From: Planctomycetaceae bacterium
Lineage (GTDB): Bacteria; Planctomycetota; Planctomycetia; Pirellulales; Pirellulaceae
DNA length: 32,317 nt
Direction of reading: 5' to 3'
Assembly (NCBI GenBank): GCA_002726245.1
Contig: PBSM01000267.1
Coordinates: 1-32,317 of the forward strand
The notes under the pieces were generated by a model. It saw nothing but the letters and a program-made list of their open reading frames with translations. It did not search any database and had not been told where the DNA came from. Of the stretch, positions 6,727 through 15,032 are shown one piece after another. The translations under genes were made by a program, and so were the position numbers. Numbering within the stretch: the stretch's first letter is position 1; each line of letters starts with the position of its first letter.

Positions 6727-7645
6727 CGCCTTTGCCAAACAACTCACAGCGCTCGGTGAGCAAGATGAGAGAATTGTGTTGCTATCGGGAGATATCGGCA
6801 ACCGGATGTTCGACGACTTCAAGCAGCGTTGCCCAGGCCGGTTCTTCAACTGTGGCATTGCCGAAGGAAACATGATGAGCATGGCCGCCGGGCTCGCGAT
6901 GAGCGGCATGCGGCCTGTCGTCTATACAATCACGCCGTTCGTGACGACTCGTTGCCTGGAACAGATCCGCGTCGATGTCTGTTACCACCGAGTTCCCGTT
7001 GTGATTATGGGCGTCGGAGGCGGGTTGGCTTACGCCAGTCTCGGAGCGACTCATCACTCGTGCGAAGACATCGGGTTCCTGCGTCTGCTGCCCAACATGG
7101 CAGTCGTTTGTCCCGGCGATGCTGTTGAGACGCGAGCCGCTTTGAAGGCGGCGATTGCTTGTGAGCACGGCGTCTACGTCCGGCTTGGTAAGAAGGGCGA
7201 GCCTGAGGTTCATTCGGGAGACATCGACTTCGAATTGGGAAAAGCGATCGTCCTGGCGAAAGGCAAGCAGGTCACACTTGTCAGCACCGGCAATATGTTA
7301 CCCGTTGCAGTCGAAGCGGCCGACTTGCTGCAGGCCGACGGAATCGAAGCCGGAGTCGCGAGCATGCATACCGTGAAGCCGCTCGACACTGGATTTTTGA
7401 ACCAAGCGTTTGCATCTTGCGAAGTTGTTGTGACCGTTGAAGAACACAGCGCGATAGGCGGGCTTGGGGGGGCGGTGGCGGAGTGGCTCAGCGAGCAAGA
7501 AGTAGCCGGAGCGAAGTTGCTCCGCATCGGGACCGCCGATCACTTCTTGCACGAAGCGGGGAATCAACAGCATGCACGCGAGTGCTACCAAATCGATGCA
7601 GCTTCGATTGTGGAGCGAATTCTCTCGTTGGAATCCCGGCTTTAG
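6719..7645 (+). CDS. Transketolase C-terminal subunit (pyrimidine-binding half)
   Basis: A 308-residue partner of the preceding gene. It contains the pyrimidine-binding domain, with the catalytic Glu49 in FFNCGIAEGNM that activates the cofactor, then the C-terminal regulatory domain (HTVKPLD, VVTVEEHSAIGGLG). This is the second half of a DXS/transketolase-type enzyme. ATG 6719 is used because it overlaps the upstream stop codon and begins the conserved sequence (MRNAFAKQL). A longer open frame to 6524 only covers the upstream gene in another frame. The two subunits should form a heterotetramer in the cytoplasm. In this cluster they may build or rearrange the carbon skeleton of the sugar. Confidence 0.93.
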   Translation: MRNAFAKQLTALGEQDERIVLLSGDIGNRMFDDFKQRCPGRFFNCGIAEGNMMSMAAGLAMSGMRPVVYTITPFVTTRCLEQIRVDVCYHRVPVVIMGVGGGLAYASLGATHHSCEDIGFLRLLPNMAVVCPGDAVETRAALKAAIACEHGVYVRLGKKGEPEVHSGDIDFELGKAIVLAKGKQVTLVSTGNMLPVAVEAADLLQADGIEAGVASMHTVKPLDTGFLNQAFASCEVVVTVEEHSAIGGLGGAVAEWLSEQEVAGAKLLRIGTADHFLHEAGNQQHARECYQIDAASIVERILSLESRL

Positions 7646-7683
7646 CCGGTGTCCGGAAACTTAACAAAGCCGCCTCAAGGCGG
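7636..7683. repeat. Two adjacent hairpins between transketolase and alcohol dehydrogenase
   Basis: First hairpin CCGGC-TTTA-GCCGG (7636-7649), which includes the transketolase stop codon. Second hairpin CCGCCT-CA-AGGCGG (7670-7683), ending 9 bases before the dehydrogenase start. There is no T-run, so a full terminator is unlikely inside this operon. Both look like members of short palindromic repeat families. Confidence 0.55.
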
Positions 7684-7692
7684 TACTCCAAC

Positions 7693-8742
7693 ATGAAGAC
7701 CATCGCTGCAGTCCTTGTCGAGACAGGTCGCCCGCTTGAGCTAGCGGATCTCGAAGTTCCGAAGCTCAAACCGGGGCAAGTATTCGTCGAGATCGCGTTC
7801 AGCGGTGTATGTCACACGCAATTGCTCGAGTGTCGAGGCTATCGGGGCGCCGACCCCTTCTTGCCGCATTGCCTCGGGCACGAGGCCAGCGGCATCGTGA
7901 TCGACACTGGAGCTGATGTGACGAAGTGTTGCGTCGATGACCAGGTCATCCTGTCGTGGATCAAGGGCAGCGGCGCGGACGTGCCGGGTTCCGTCTACGA
8001 CTGGAATGGCAAGAAGGTTAATGCGGGAGGCGTTACAACGTTCATGGCGCACGCCGTCGTGAGCGAGAACCGAGTGACGGTGCTCGGAGAAGGAGTATCG
8101 CTAGAGGTTGCTTCTCTGGTGGGCTGCGCCGGAGCTACTGGCGCTGGAGCCGTTTGGAACGCGGCTGGCGTACGCCCGAGTGAGATCGTCGCGGTGTTTG
8201 GAACTGGCGGTGTTGGCTTGTGTGCCGTCGCGGCGGCTGTGCAAGCGAAGGCTGACACGGTGATCGCCGTCGATGTGCATCCTGTTCGATTGGCGTTGGC
8301 GAAACAACTCGGCGCGGACATCGTCATCAATGCGTCCAAGGCCGATCCTGTCGAGCAGATCCGCGCAGCATTCCCGACCGGCATCGATCACTCCATCGAA
8401 GCCAGTGGCCGACCGAGCGTGATGCGGCAGGCTCTGGCTTGCGTCCGTGCTCGAGGAGGCCAAGCAGTCGTGATTGGGAACGCTCGGTTTGGCGAATCGC
8501 TGGAAATCGATCCGCGTGAACTGAATCAGGGAAAGCGGTTGATCGGAACTTGGGGTGGCGACTGTGAGCCCGATCGTGACTTCGCAAAGATCTCGCGACT
8601 GTCCGTGGAGGGAAGCTTGCCCTTGGAGCGGTTGATCGGCCAACATTACTCGCTCGAAGAAATGAATGAAGCCCTCGCGGACTTGGAGACGGGCGACGTC
8701 GCGAGGCCGCTGCTCGACATGACCCGAAAGTCACCGGAATGA
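7693..8742 (+). CDS. Zinc-dependent alcohol/polyol dehydrogenase (MDR family)
   Basis: A 349-residue medium-chain dehydrogenase. Probable catalytic zinc ligands are C40 (SGVCHTQLLE), H63 (LGHEASG) and C145 (LVGCAGATG). The nucleotide fold has GTGGVGL at about 170-176. The four-cysteine structural-zinc lobe of classical alcohol dehydrogenases, expected near residues 90-110, is missing, so it is a single-zinc form. It probably oxidises or reduces a sugar or sugar-phosphate hydroxyl with NAD(P). ATG 7693 is chosen because the conserved N-terminus begins there; the open frame extends further upstream only through the transketolase gene. Its stop overlaps the next start (ATGA). Confidence 0.9.
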   Translation: MKTIAAVLVETGRPLELADLEVPKLKPGQVFVEIAFSGVCHTQLLECRGYRGADPFLPHCLGHEASGIVIDTGADVTKCCVDDQVILSWIKGSGADVPGSVYDWNGKKVNAGGVTTFMAHAVVSENRVTVLGEGVSLEVASLVGCAGATGAGAVWNAAGVRPSEIVAVFGTGGVGLCAVAAAVQAKADTVIAVDVHPVRLALAKQLGADIVINASKADPVEQIRAAFPTGIDHSIEASGRPSVMRQALACVRARGGQAVVIGNARFGESLEIDPRELNQGKRLIGTWGGDCEPDRDFAKISRLSVEGSLPLERLIGQHYSLEEMNEALADLETGDVARPLLDMTRKSPE

Positions 8743-9353
8743 GAATCGGAGTCGATCTCGACAACACGATCGTCTGTTATGACGGGCTGTTCCATCGCGT
8801 CGCGCTTGAGCGAAGTTGGATCCCGCAAGATCTTGCCACTGACAAACAGTCCGTGCGAGACCATTTGCACGCGGCAGGTCGGCACGATGACTGGACGATT
8901 TTGCAAGGGATGGTCTACGGACAAGAGATGATCCACGCCGAACCTTTTTCCGGCGCGAACAAGTTTTTTGCCGAAGCCATACGCCAAGGCTGCCACGTTC
9001 ATGTTGTAAGCCATCGCACGCGCAAGCCGTATCTCGGAGCAGAGACGGACCTGCACGAGGCGGCACGCGATTGGTTAGCCAAGCACCAGTTCGTCGGGGC
9101 AGCATCAGCAAGTCTTCCTGCCGAGGAAGTCTTTCTCGAAGAGTCGCTGCAGGGCAAGCTCGGTAGGATTCGCCAGCTTGAATGCGACGTCTTCATCGAT
9201 GATCTGCCAGAGCTACTTCTGCACGATGACTTTCCAGGTAATGTGCGCGGTGTCTGTTTCGACCCACGCGGTAAATGTGGGGACGAAAACGTGGAACGAG
9301 TCGATTGTTGGAGTACGCTGGCAGAGTGGCTACTAAATGGGAAAGAGCGATGA
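8739..9353 (+). CDS. HAD-superfamily hydrolase-like protein
   Basis: A 204-residue protein beginning MRIGVDLDNTIVCYD. D6 and D8 form the DxDxT motif of haloacid-dehalogenase phosphatases (nucleophile and acid/base). Later blocks fit the fold: VVSHRTRK (the Thr/Ser motif II position, with the basic motif III nearby) and DVFIDDLPE (acidic motif IV, Mg2+ binding). A sugar-phosphate phosphatase role would suit a pathway of the HldE-GmhB type, where a phosphatase acts between kinase and transferase steps. That is an inference. The start overlaps the dehydrogenase stop by ATGA and the end overlaps the next start by ATGA, so translation is probably coupled along the three genes. Confidence 0.82.
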   Translation: MRIGVDLDNTIVCYDGLFHRVALERSWIPQDLATDKQSVRDHLHAAGRHDDWTILQGMVYGQEMIHAEPFSGANKFFAEAIRQGCHVHVVSHRTRKPYLGAETDLHEAARDWLAKHQFVGAASASLPAEEVFLEESLQGKLGRIRQLECDVFIDDLPELLLHDDFPGNVRGVCFDPRGKCGDENVERVDCWSTLAEWLLNGKER

Positions 9354-10381
9354 CCGACGAGTTGAGCAGTGACGAGCGCGAGTTGCTGGATACACAAGGC
9401 CGCCAGCTCTTGCGCGAGGCCGGTCTGGATGAGCGTTCGTCGTTCGAGCGACTCGCGGGCGGGAAGAACAATCGTGTGTATCGTGTCCGAGGGAACGATA
9501 CGCAAGCCATTGCCAAGTGGTACTTCCATCATCACGACGACCAGCGAGACCGGCTCCACGCGGAATACTCGTTCTGTGAGTTTGCTAGGCAGTGCGGGAT
9601 GGATTCTGTCGCGAAGCCACTCGCTCGTAGCAACACGGATCGCCTCGCCATCTACTCGTGGATGGAGGGGCGACCGCTGACGGCTAGCGGGATCACGACC
9701 AGTCACGTGGATCAAGCGATTCAGTTCTTGCGACACCTGAACGATTGTTGCGATGCCGGCGCTGAGTTGCCGATTGCGTCCGAAGCGTGCTTCTCGCTGC
9801 GGCAGCACGTCGAATGTGTCACCAGACGCGTTGTTCGTCTGGCCAGCATTCCATTGCTGGACTCGACACACGAAGTCGCGCGACGGCTCGTTAACGACCG
9901 CTTGATGCCGTTGTTAGCGAGGCATACCGATGACTTGTCTGGATGGGCGGCGAGTCAGGGCGTTGATCTTGCTCGCGAGTTGGCCGCCGATCAGCGTTGT
10001 ATATCTCCGTCGGACTTCGGCTTTCACAACGCACTTGTTATGCCGGACGGACGGCTGGCGTTTGTGGACTTCGAGTACGCCGGTTGGGACGACCCAGCGA
10101 AGACAATTTGCGATTTCTATTGCCAACCCAAGCTGCCAGCTCCGCGCGAGAGCTGGCAACGGTTTGCTGAGCTGTGTACCGAGTTGGCTGGAGGGACGGA
10201 CTTGGAAGTCGAGCGCCAGACGGCTCTACTCCCGCTGTATCAAATCAAGTGGTGCTGTATCCTGCTGAACGAGTTCGCAGCGGCGGACAACGCCCGCCGG
10301 CACTTTGCCACGCAAGAACATGTCGATCTGAAACAGCAGCTTGATAAGGCAACGCAGTTGGCCGCACAGTTGTCTTCGTGA
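9350..10381 (+). CDS. APH/choline-kinase-like phosphotransferase
   Basis: A 343-residue protein of the aminoglycoside-phosphotransferase fold. The nucleotide loop is near the start (LAGGKNNRVYRV) and a lysine strand follows (QAIAKWYF). The catalytic loop is SPSDFGFHNAL, with D222 and N227 in the D-x4-N spacing. The Mg2+ motif is VDFEYAGWDD, with D240 first. The His that usually lies two residues before the catalytic Asp is replaced by Pro. Relatives phosphorylate small alcohols, aminoglycosides or sugars. In this cluster I infer phosphorylation of a pathway sugar, not antibiotic resistance. It starts at ATG 9350, overlapping the HAD stop codon. Confidence 0.85.
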   Translation: MTDELSSDERELLDTQGRQLLREAGLDERSSFERLAGGKNNRVYRVRGNDTQAIAKWYFHHHDDQRDRLHAEYSFCEFARQCGMDSVAKPLARSNTDRLAIYSWMEGRPLTASGITTSHVDQAIQFLRHLNDCCDAGAELPIASEACFSLRQHVECVTRRVVRLASIPLLDSTHEVARRLVNDRLMPLLARHTDDLSGWAASQGVDLARELAADQRCISPSDFGFHNALVMPDGRLAFVDFEYAGWDDPAKTICDFYCQPKLPAPRESWQRFAELCTELAGGTDLEVERQTALLPLYQIKWCCILLNEFAAADNARRHFATQEHVDLKQQLDKATQLAAQLSS

Positions 10382-10401
10382 AGACGGTTGAGAAAAAATG
10401 G

Positions 10402-10448
10402 TGGAGAAAAGATGAAGACACGCTGATCTTATCCTCATCTTTTCTCCA
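10402..10448. repeat. Perfect 14-bp inverted repeat inside the glycan operon
   Basis: TGGAGAAAAGATGA (10402-10415) is exactly complementary to TCATCTTTTCTCCA (10435-10448), with a 19-base loop between. It fills most of the 83-base gap between the kinase and the RmlB-like gene and ends shortly before the AAGGA ribosome-binding site. It could stabilise mRNA ends, attenuate transcription or be a small palindromic repeat. Confidence 0.75.
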
Positions 10449-10464
10449 AGAAGGAACTTCTCGC

Positions 10465-11466
10465 ATGAGTTCGCCCCGCAAAACCGCCGTTCTGGGAGCC
10501 AACTCGTTCTCCGGTCAAGACTTTGTCGATCTGTTGCTCGATGATCCTGATCACGAGGTGATTGGAATCAGCCGCTCGCCACAGCGCGGACCCGCCTTCA
10601 TTCGTCACCTGGAACGACTGCCTGGCGGTCGGTATAGCTATCACGCGATCGATATGAACGAGGGGATCGACGAACTGCTGTCGTTGCTCGATGCTGAGCA
10701 ACCTCAATGGATCGTCAACTTCGCGGCCCAAAGCGAAGTTGCTCCGAGCTGGGACAACCCGCATCACTGGTTTCAGACGAATTGCGTCGCCTTGGCGCGG
10801 CTGGTAAACCATTTGCGAAATGCCGACTATCTCGAACGTTACCTGCATGTTTCTTCGCCTGAGGTGTATGGCACTTGCGAAGGTGTCGTGACCGAGGACG
10901 CGCCGTTCAACGTCAGCACACCTTATGCGGCGTCGAAAGCTGCGGCGGACATGTTGCTGGAAACGTATCGTTGTCAGTTCGCGTTTCCGCTGCTGACAGT
11001 CCGAGCCACCAACGTCTATGGCCCTGGGCAACAACTGTTCAAGATCATTCCACGATCCGTCCTGTACGTCCGTTCTGGCCGGCGGATCTCGCTGCACGGA
11101 GGTGGCGTTGCGGTCAAGTCGTACATCCACATTCGCGATGTCTCACGAGGCGAGTTGGCGATTCTAGAGGCGGGTCAACTCGGTGAGATCTATCATCTGT
11201 CACCCGACGAAGGCGTCTCGGTCCGTCAGGTCGTTGAAGCCGTCTGCCGGAAGCTCGACGTTGACTTCGCGGACGCGGTTGAAGTCGTTGACGAACGGCC
11301 GGGGCAAGATGCTGCCTACGTGATCGATTCCGCAAAAGTTCGTGAGGAGCTAGGATGGTCTCCCACAATCGGATTCAGCGAGGGTATTGACGACGTGATT
11401 CAGTGGGTCGATGAGAATTGGGACGTGCTTCGCCAGGAATCGTGGAATTATGAACATAAGGCATGA
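10465..11466 (+). CDS. Nucleotide-sugar 4,6-dehydratase-like SDR (RmlB/GMD type)
   Basis: A 333-residue extended SDR. The N-terminal cofactor motif is GANSFSGQDF (G11, G17). HVSSPEVYG matches the catalytic strand of RmlB/GMD dehydratases, where the Glu-Val-Tyr-Gly context is diagnostic, and STPYAASKAAAD supplies the Tyr-x3-Lys pair. RATNVYGPGQQ is the usual substrate-binding strand. It probably acts on an NDP-hexose (4,6-dehydration or epimerisation); the substrate is not resolved. ATG 10465 has AAGGA about 9 bases upstream. The frame is open to 10378, but those residues cover the inverted repeat and look non-coding. Confidence 0.9.
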   Translation: MSSPRKTAVLGANSFSGQDFVDLLLDDPDHEVIGISRSPQRGPAFIRHLERLPGGRYSYHAIDMNEGIDELLSLLDAEQPQWIVNFAAQSEVAPSWDNPHHWFQTNCVALARLVNHLRNADYLERYLHVSSPEVYGTCEGVVTEDAPFNVSTPYAASKAAADMLLETYRCQFAFPLLTVRATNVYGPGQQLFKIIPRSVLYVRSGRRISLHGGGVAVKSYIHIRDVSRGELAILEAGQLGEIYHLSPDEGVSVRQVVEAVCRKLDVDFADAVEVVDERPGQDAAYVIDSAKVREELGWSPTIGFSEGIDDVIQWVDENWDVLRQESWNYEHKA

Positions 11467-11481
11467 CGGAGCGAGGGAGAT

Positions 11482-12144
11482 ATGGCGGAAGTTGAGTTCA
11501 TTACGAGTCTGCATCAATCGACGAGCCGCGATTACTTGAAGCGTGTCACGGATCACGACAAGGCATCCTGCGCGGAAGCAGCGTTGAAATGGGGCGTCGA
11601 ATACTGGGACGGTGATCGAAGCACGGGTTTCGGCGGGTATCAATACGATGGCCGCTGGCGACCCGTCGCCGAGAAGATCGTCGCGCACTACGACTTGCCT
11701 GCCGATGCGCACATCTTGGACGTCGGCTGCGGCAAGGGCTTCCTGTTGTATGAGTTCACTCGGGTGCTGCCCGAAGCAACTGTCCGTGGCATCGATGTCT
11801 CCGATTACGCGATCGAGCATGCGAAGGAAGAAGTACGTCCGTTCTTGCAGGTCGGTCGTGCGGAGGAGTTGCCGTACGACGATAATGCGTTCGATTTCGT
11901 GATTTCAATCAACACGTTACACAATCTCTACGTAGATCAGCTTTGGTCGGCACTACGTCATATGGAAAGAGTTGGACGCGCGGCGAAGTGGCTGAACGTC
12001 GAGGCGTATCGCAACGAGCGCGAGAAAGTCAACCTGATGTATTGGCAGCTAACCTGTCGCGCGTTCCATACACCGCACGAATGGCAATGGATCTTTGAGC
12101 AGACCGGCTTCAGCGGCGACCACGCGTTTATCTATTTCGAGTGA
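11482..12144 (+). CDS. SAM-dependent class I methyltransferase
   Basis: A 220-residue cytoplasmic methyltransferase. Motif I is ILDVGCGKGFLLYEF, the acidic ribose-binding residue is in GIDVSDYAI, and motif IV is FDFVISINTLHNL. The N-terminal 60 residues form a cap with YWDGDRSTGFGGYQYDG, which may set substrate choice. It ends the plus-strand operon 15 bases after the dehydratase gene, with GGGAG just before ATG 11482. I infer methylation of the sugar made by this cluster; a small metabolite or lipid substrate is also possible. Confidence 0.87.
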   Translation: MAEVEFITSLHQSTSRDYLKRVTDHDKASCAEAALKWGVEYWDGDRSTGFGGYQYDGRWRPVAEKIVAHYDLPADAHILDVGCGKGFLLYEFTRVLPEATVRGIDVSDYAIEHAKEEVRPFLQVGRAEELPYDDNAFDFVISINTLHNLYVDQLWSALRHMERVGRAAKWLNVEAYRNEREKVNLMYWQLTCRAFHTPHEWQWIFEQTGFSGDHAFIYFE

Positions 12145-12147
12145 TCA

Positions 12148-13701
12148 CTATCGGGCATCCGGATCGTCCACGCTCTCCAGCGTTTGCAGTTCAATCTGAG
12201 TCGGTCGAAGCACTTGCACCATAATCTCGTCGGCAAGGAGTCGGGCTACGACATCGTGGCCTTGATCGGAGAGATGGGTCGCAATGTATGGCTTCGGGTC
12301 GGCTGCGAAACGCTGGTGGACATTGACGAAGTACCATTGTTCATTCACGAAGTCGCTTAGCTCTCGCTTAGCGTTCTCGAACATCTGGTTGTAGAAGTCG
12401 TCGCCCAGCGATTCGTAACTCGCCAGCTCTTCCGGCGCCATTGCCTGCCATGCCAGCATGATGGGAATTCCCTCAAAGTCGCGTTTGATCGACTTGAGCG
12501 CATGCGCATAGAATTCGCTCACCTCTTCATCGAGCATCCGCCGCAACTCTCCGCCCTTCGACGAAACCTCCTTGACCGAATATCCAGCACCTCTGCCAGA
12601 CCAGACGATCTCTGCCGGCGGCAGACCGCGGCTGCCTCGATAGCCGCGGTGGGCGCGGGCGTAGAAGTGCGAGTGTTCCGCCAAGATCTTTAGCGACAGA
12701 CCGACGTTAGTTTTGTTCATGATGTTGGGGAACAAGCGGGCCATCCATTGCAGTTTTGCTCCATATTCGCTCCCGCGCGAAGCATAGACCAACGCATTGA
12801 GGCCCGTGAAGAAATAGTGCGTGTCGGGCAGGTGCTCGTGGTGGAGCGGGACGACAAAGTCGTTTCTTCCGGAGTAACTCAGGATCAAGTCTGGCTCCAG
12901 TCGGTGTCCCCAGCGATTCAATGCGATGTAGTTCTGATAGGTGATCGACGCGCCCATGGCCATGTTAATCACCTGAACTCTCGGGCCAGATTCCTTGGTA
13001 ATTCGATTCAGACGGCGTTCCAACTGTCGGTACAGCATTTTGTCGTTGGATTGGGCGCCCCAGCCCTGAGCGCCACTGCCACCAATCAAGATGATGCGGT
13101 ATTCGCCGTCTTCCTTTTCTGGCGGATCAAAGAGATCAAAGTCCAAAAAGAAGCCCATCTGGCCCGTTCGAATCTCATAGTTTCGATCCGGTTCGCGCTC
13201 CCACGGCATCGGCCCCTGATGAGTGAACTTCGACTGCGCATGCCATCCCGTGTACGGGTGCAACTCCAGTGTGCGAATCGTCGTTTCCTGCGAATCGATA
13301 TCCAGGCCAGGCAAGCTGGAACTGCCGAAGGTGCCCAGGAAGCCGTCGTAAACCTTTAGGAGAATGAACGCAGCAAGCAAGAAGATACTCACCGAGAAAC
13401 TGATTTTTGCGAACAACACAGCCAGCCTGCGCAGCAAGATCCTCGGGGGCGGACATCGCGAGGTGAGAAATGCCCATATCTGGTGACGATGGACGGCCAG
13501 CCACATCCCGCATCCGCAGAGGCAGGTTCCGGCACCAAGCAAAGCTGACGCACGGCGTCGAAGGCCAATGAGTCGATAGATCACAAACTCATCGCCGACG
13601 CCGAGATTCAATCGAGTTGCCAACAACGCCGTAAATAAAACTACAAGCCCGAGGAAAACGAGCATCCACGCCAGCCACTTCCAGGTTCCTGACCGCGTCA
13701 T
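12148..13701 (-). CDS. Membrane-anchored SGNH/GDSL-like hydrolase or acyl esterase
   Basis: A minus-strand protein of 517 residues starting at ATG 13701, with GGAG about 7 bases upstream; the open frame continues to 13827 without such a signal. Three hydrophobic helices occupy about the first 155 residues, placing the rest outside the cytoplasm if the N-terminus is inside. The catalytic domain has a GDS-like nucleophile block (IILIGGSGAQGWG), a GxND block (SYSGRNDFVV) and a C-terminal D-x-x-H (HLSDQGHDVV). Together these make an SGNH hydrolase. Relatives remove or transfer acyl groups on exported polysaccharides, which fits the glycan neighbourhood. It is convergent with the methyltransferase, 3 bases apart. 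Confidence 0.85.
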   Translation of the reverse strand: MTRSGTWKWLAWMLVFLGLVVLFTALLATRLNLGVGDEFVIYRLIGLRRRASALLGAGTCLCGCGMWLAVHRHQIWAFLTSRCPPPRILLRRLAVLFAKISFSVSIFLLAAFILLKVYDGFLGTFGSSSLPGLDIDSQETTIRTLELHPYTGWHAQSKFTHQGPMPWEREPDRNYEIRTGQMGFFLDFDLFDPPEKEDGEYRIILIGGSGAQGWGAQSNDKMLYRQLERRLNRITKESGPRVQVINMAMGASITYQNYIALNRWGHRLEPDLILSYSGRNDFVVPLHHEHLPDTHYFFTGLNALVYASRGSEYGAKLQWMARLFPNIMNKTNVGLSLKILAEHSHFYARAHRGYRGSRGLPPAEIVWSGRGAGYSVKEVSSKGGELRRMLDEEVSEFYAHALKSIKRDFEGIPIMLAWQAMAPEELASYESLGDDFYNQMFENAKRELSDFVNEQWYFVNVHQRFAADPKPYIATHLSDQGHDVVARLLADEIMVQVLRPTQIELQTLESVDDPDAR

Positions 13702-14147
13702 CTGTATCTCCAGCTTTGACCGACTCCTTTCCACACCAGCAGTGAGTGTGCTCGTCCGGGCCATCGCCGTCGGTACGGGCGCAAGCCTGCCCTCCTCGTC
13801 AAGCGGACTTGGTGCTTCGAACAACAACTCCCCGTCTGCCAGCTCGACCGATCTTGATCGCGGCGATCCGCGTGGGCAATCTGGAACGAAACAGAGGTCA
13901 GGGTCGAGGCGGCCTGCAGTTTATGTTGACGTGCGTCACGGACGATTCTACTCCAAAGGCGCCTCGTTTCAAGCTGAAAGCTAATGAGAAGCATCTCAGT
14001 GTGAGTTCCAGCATCTGGATTCTCAACTAGTCGCAACGTAGCCTTACTCATGGCGCGTCGTCCACAGCACTTGTCGCCCGCGCCGTTTGAAACGAAAGCC
14101 AGACTCTTCTCAAGATGCTAGAACCAAAGACTTGTGTATAACTCCGA
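13702..14147. other. Non-coding divergent region, 446 bases
   Basis: This region lies between the minus-strand SGNH gene and the plus-strand RmlD-like gene. Its left 126 bases are an open extension of the SGNH frame that I judge non-coding. A TTGACG at 13927-13932 followed 17 bases later by TACTCC is a weak promoter-like match for the plus strand. I see nothing else I can name. Confidence 0.45.
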
Positions 14148-15032
14148 ATGAACGCCGACACGGTATTGATCGTAGGTGGAGATAGTACTCTCGGACGTGC
14201 GTTGGCGTCGCGTCTGTCTTCGCTTGGCGCGCGGGTGATCACAACGACACGACGTGCCAAAGGCAGCCGCGAGACGCGGCTACTTTTGGACTTAGCATCA
14301 GAAAGCGATGAGACCTTGCCAGATTGTTCCCGCGCATTCCTCTGTGCTGGAATTACGTCGCAGCGGGCCTGTGAAGAACAACCCGGGCTAGCCCGACGAG
14401 TCAATGTAGAGGGGACAGTTCGTATAGCGGAGAGGCTCGTTGAACGCGGTAGTTTCGTGGTCTTTCCCTCAACGAATCTCGTGTTTTCAGGCGACAGACC
14501 CTTCGCGAGAACTGATGCCACGCTCTGTCCAAGGACGGAGTATGGACGCTTGAAGACCGACGCGGAAGCACGGATATCTGCGTTAGGGCCGTTGGTCGCC
14601 GTCGTCCGTCTCTCCAAACTGTTAACGCCAGACTTCGCACTGTTCGATGGTTGGTACAAGCGACTAGCACAGGGTCAGAGTATCGAAGCTTTTCGTGACA
14701 TGCGCGTAGCTCCCGTGACACTGGCAACGGCGGCGAGCACTCTGGCTACAATCGGGCGGCAGCGAATTTCTGCTGTATCTCACTTATCCGGAGATCAAGA
14801 TGTGAGCTACTATGACGTAGCCCAGCGCTTAGCTAGCCGAATGACGGTACCGGCCGGACTCGTGAAGGGCGTCACTACATCAGAAGTAACGCAGCCCGCG
14901 AGGGCGATACCTCGACATACGACTCTTGACTGCAGTCGGCTAGTCGAGGAGCTGGGCATGTCAGTCCCGAGCACTTGGTCTGCAATTGACGCGGTCATCG
15001 ACAGTATTGCGAGGCAGGAACGCGATGACTAG
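14148..15032 (+). CDS. RmlD-like NAD(P)-dependent sugar reductase (SDR)
   Basis: A 294-residue SDR with GGDSTLGRAL at the N-terminus, FPSTNLVFSGDRPF and TEYGRLKTDAEARI (Tyr-x3-Lys). This pattern, including the T/S-x2-V-F-x-G strand, is typical of dTDP-4-dehydrorhamnose reductase (RmlD) relatives, which complete deoxysugar synthesis. The length matches the family. Whether it makes rhamnose is uncertain, since no RmlA or RmlC is in the window. Its stop overlaps the glycosyltransferase start, so the two form an operon with the flippase. Confidence 0.85.
   Translation: MNADTVLIVGGDSTLGRALASRLSSLGARVITTTRRAKGSRETRLLLDLASESDETLPDCSRAFLCAGITSQRACEEQPGLARRVNVEGTVRIAERLVERGSFVVFPSTNLVFSGDRPFARTDATLCPRTEYGRLKTDAEARISALGPLVAVVRLSKLLTPDFALFDGWYKRLAQGQSIEAFRDMRVAPVTLATAASTLATIGRQRISAVSHLSGDQDVSYYDVAQRLASRMTVPAGLVKGVTTSEVTQPARAIPRHTTLDCSRLVEELGMSVPSTWSAIDAVIDSIARQERDD

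Noticed and set aside
9350..10381. Aminoglycoside resistance gene
   Set aside because: The fold matches, but the gene is locked in a sugar operon by start/stop overlaps and the catalytic loop differs from resistance enzymes.
12748..13359. 203-codon plus-strand frame
   Set aside because: Antisense to the SGNH hydrolase, whose motifs are convincing.
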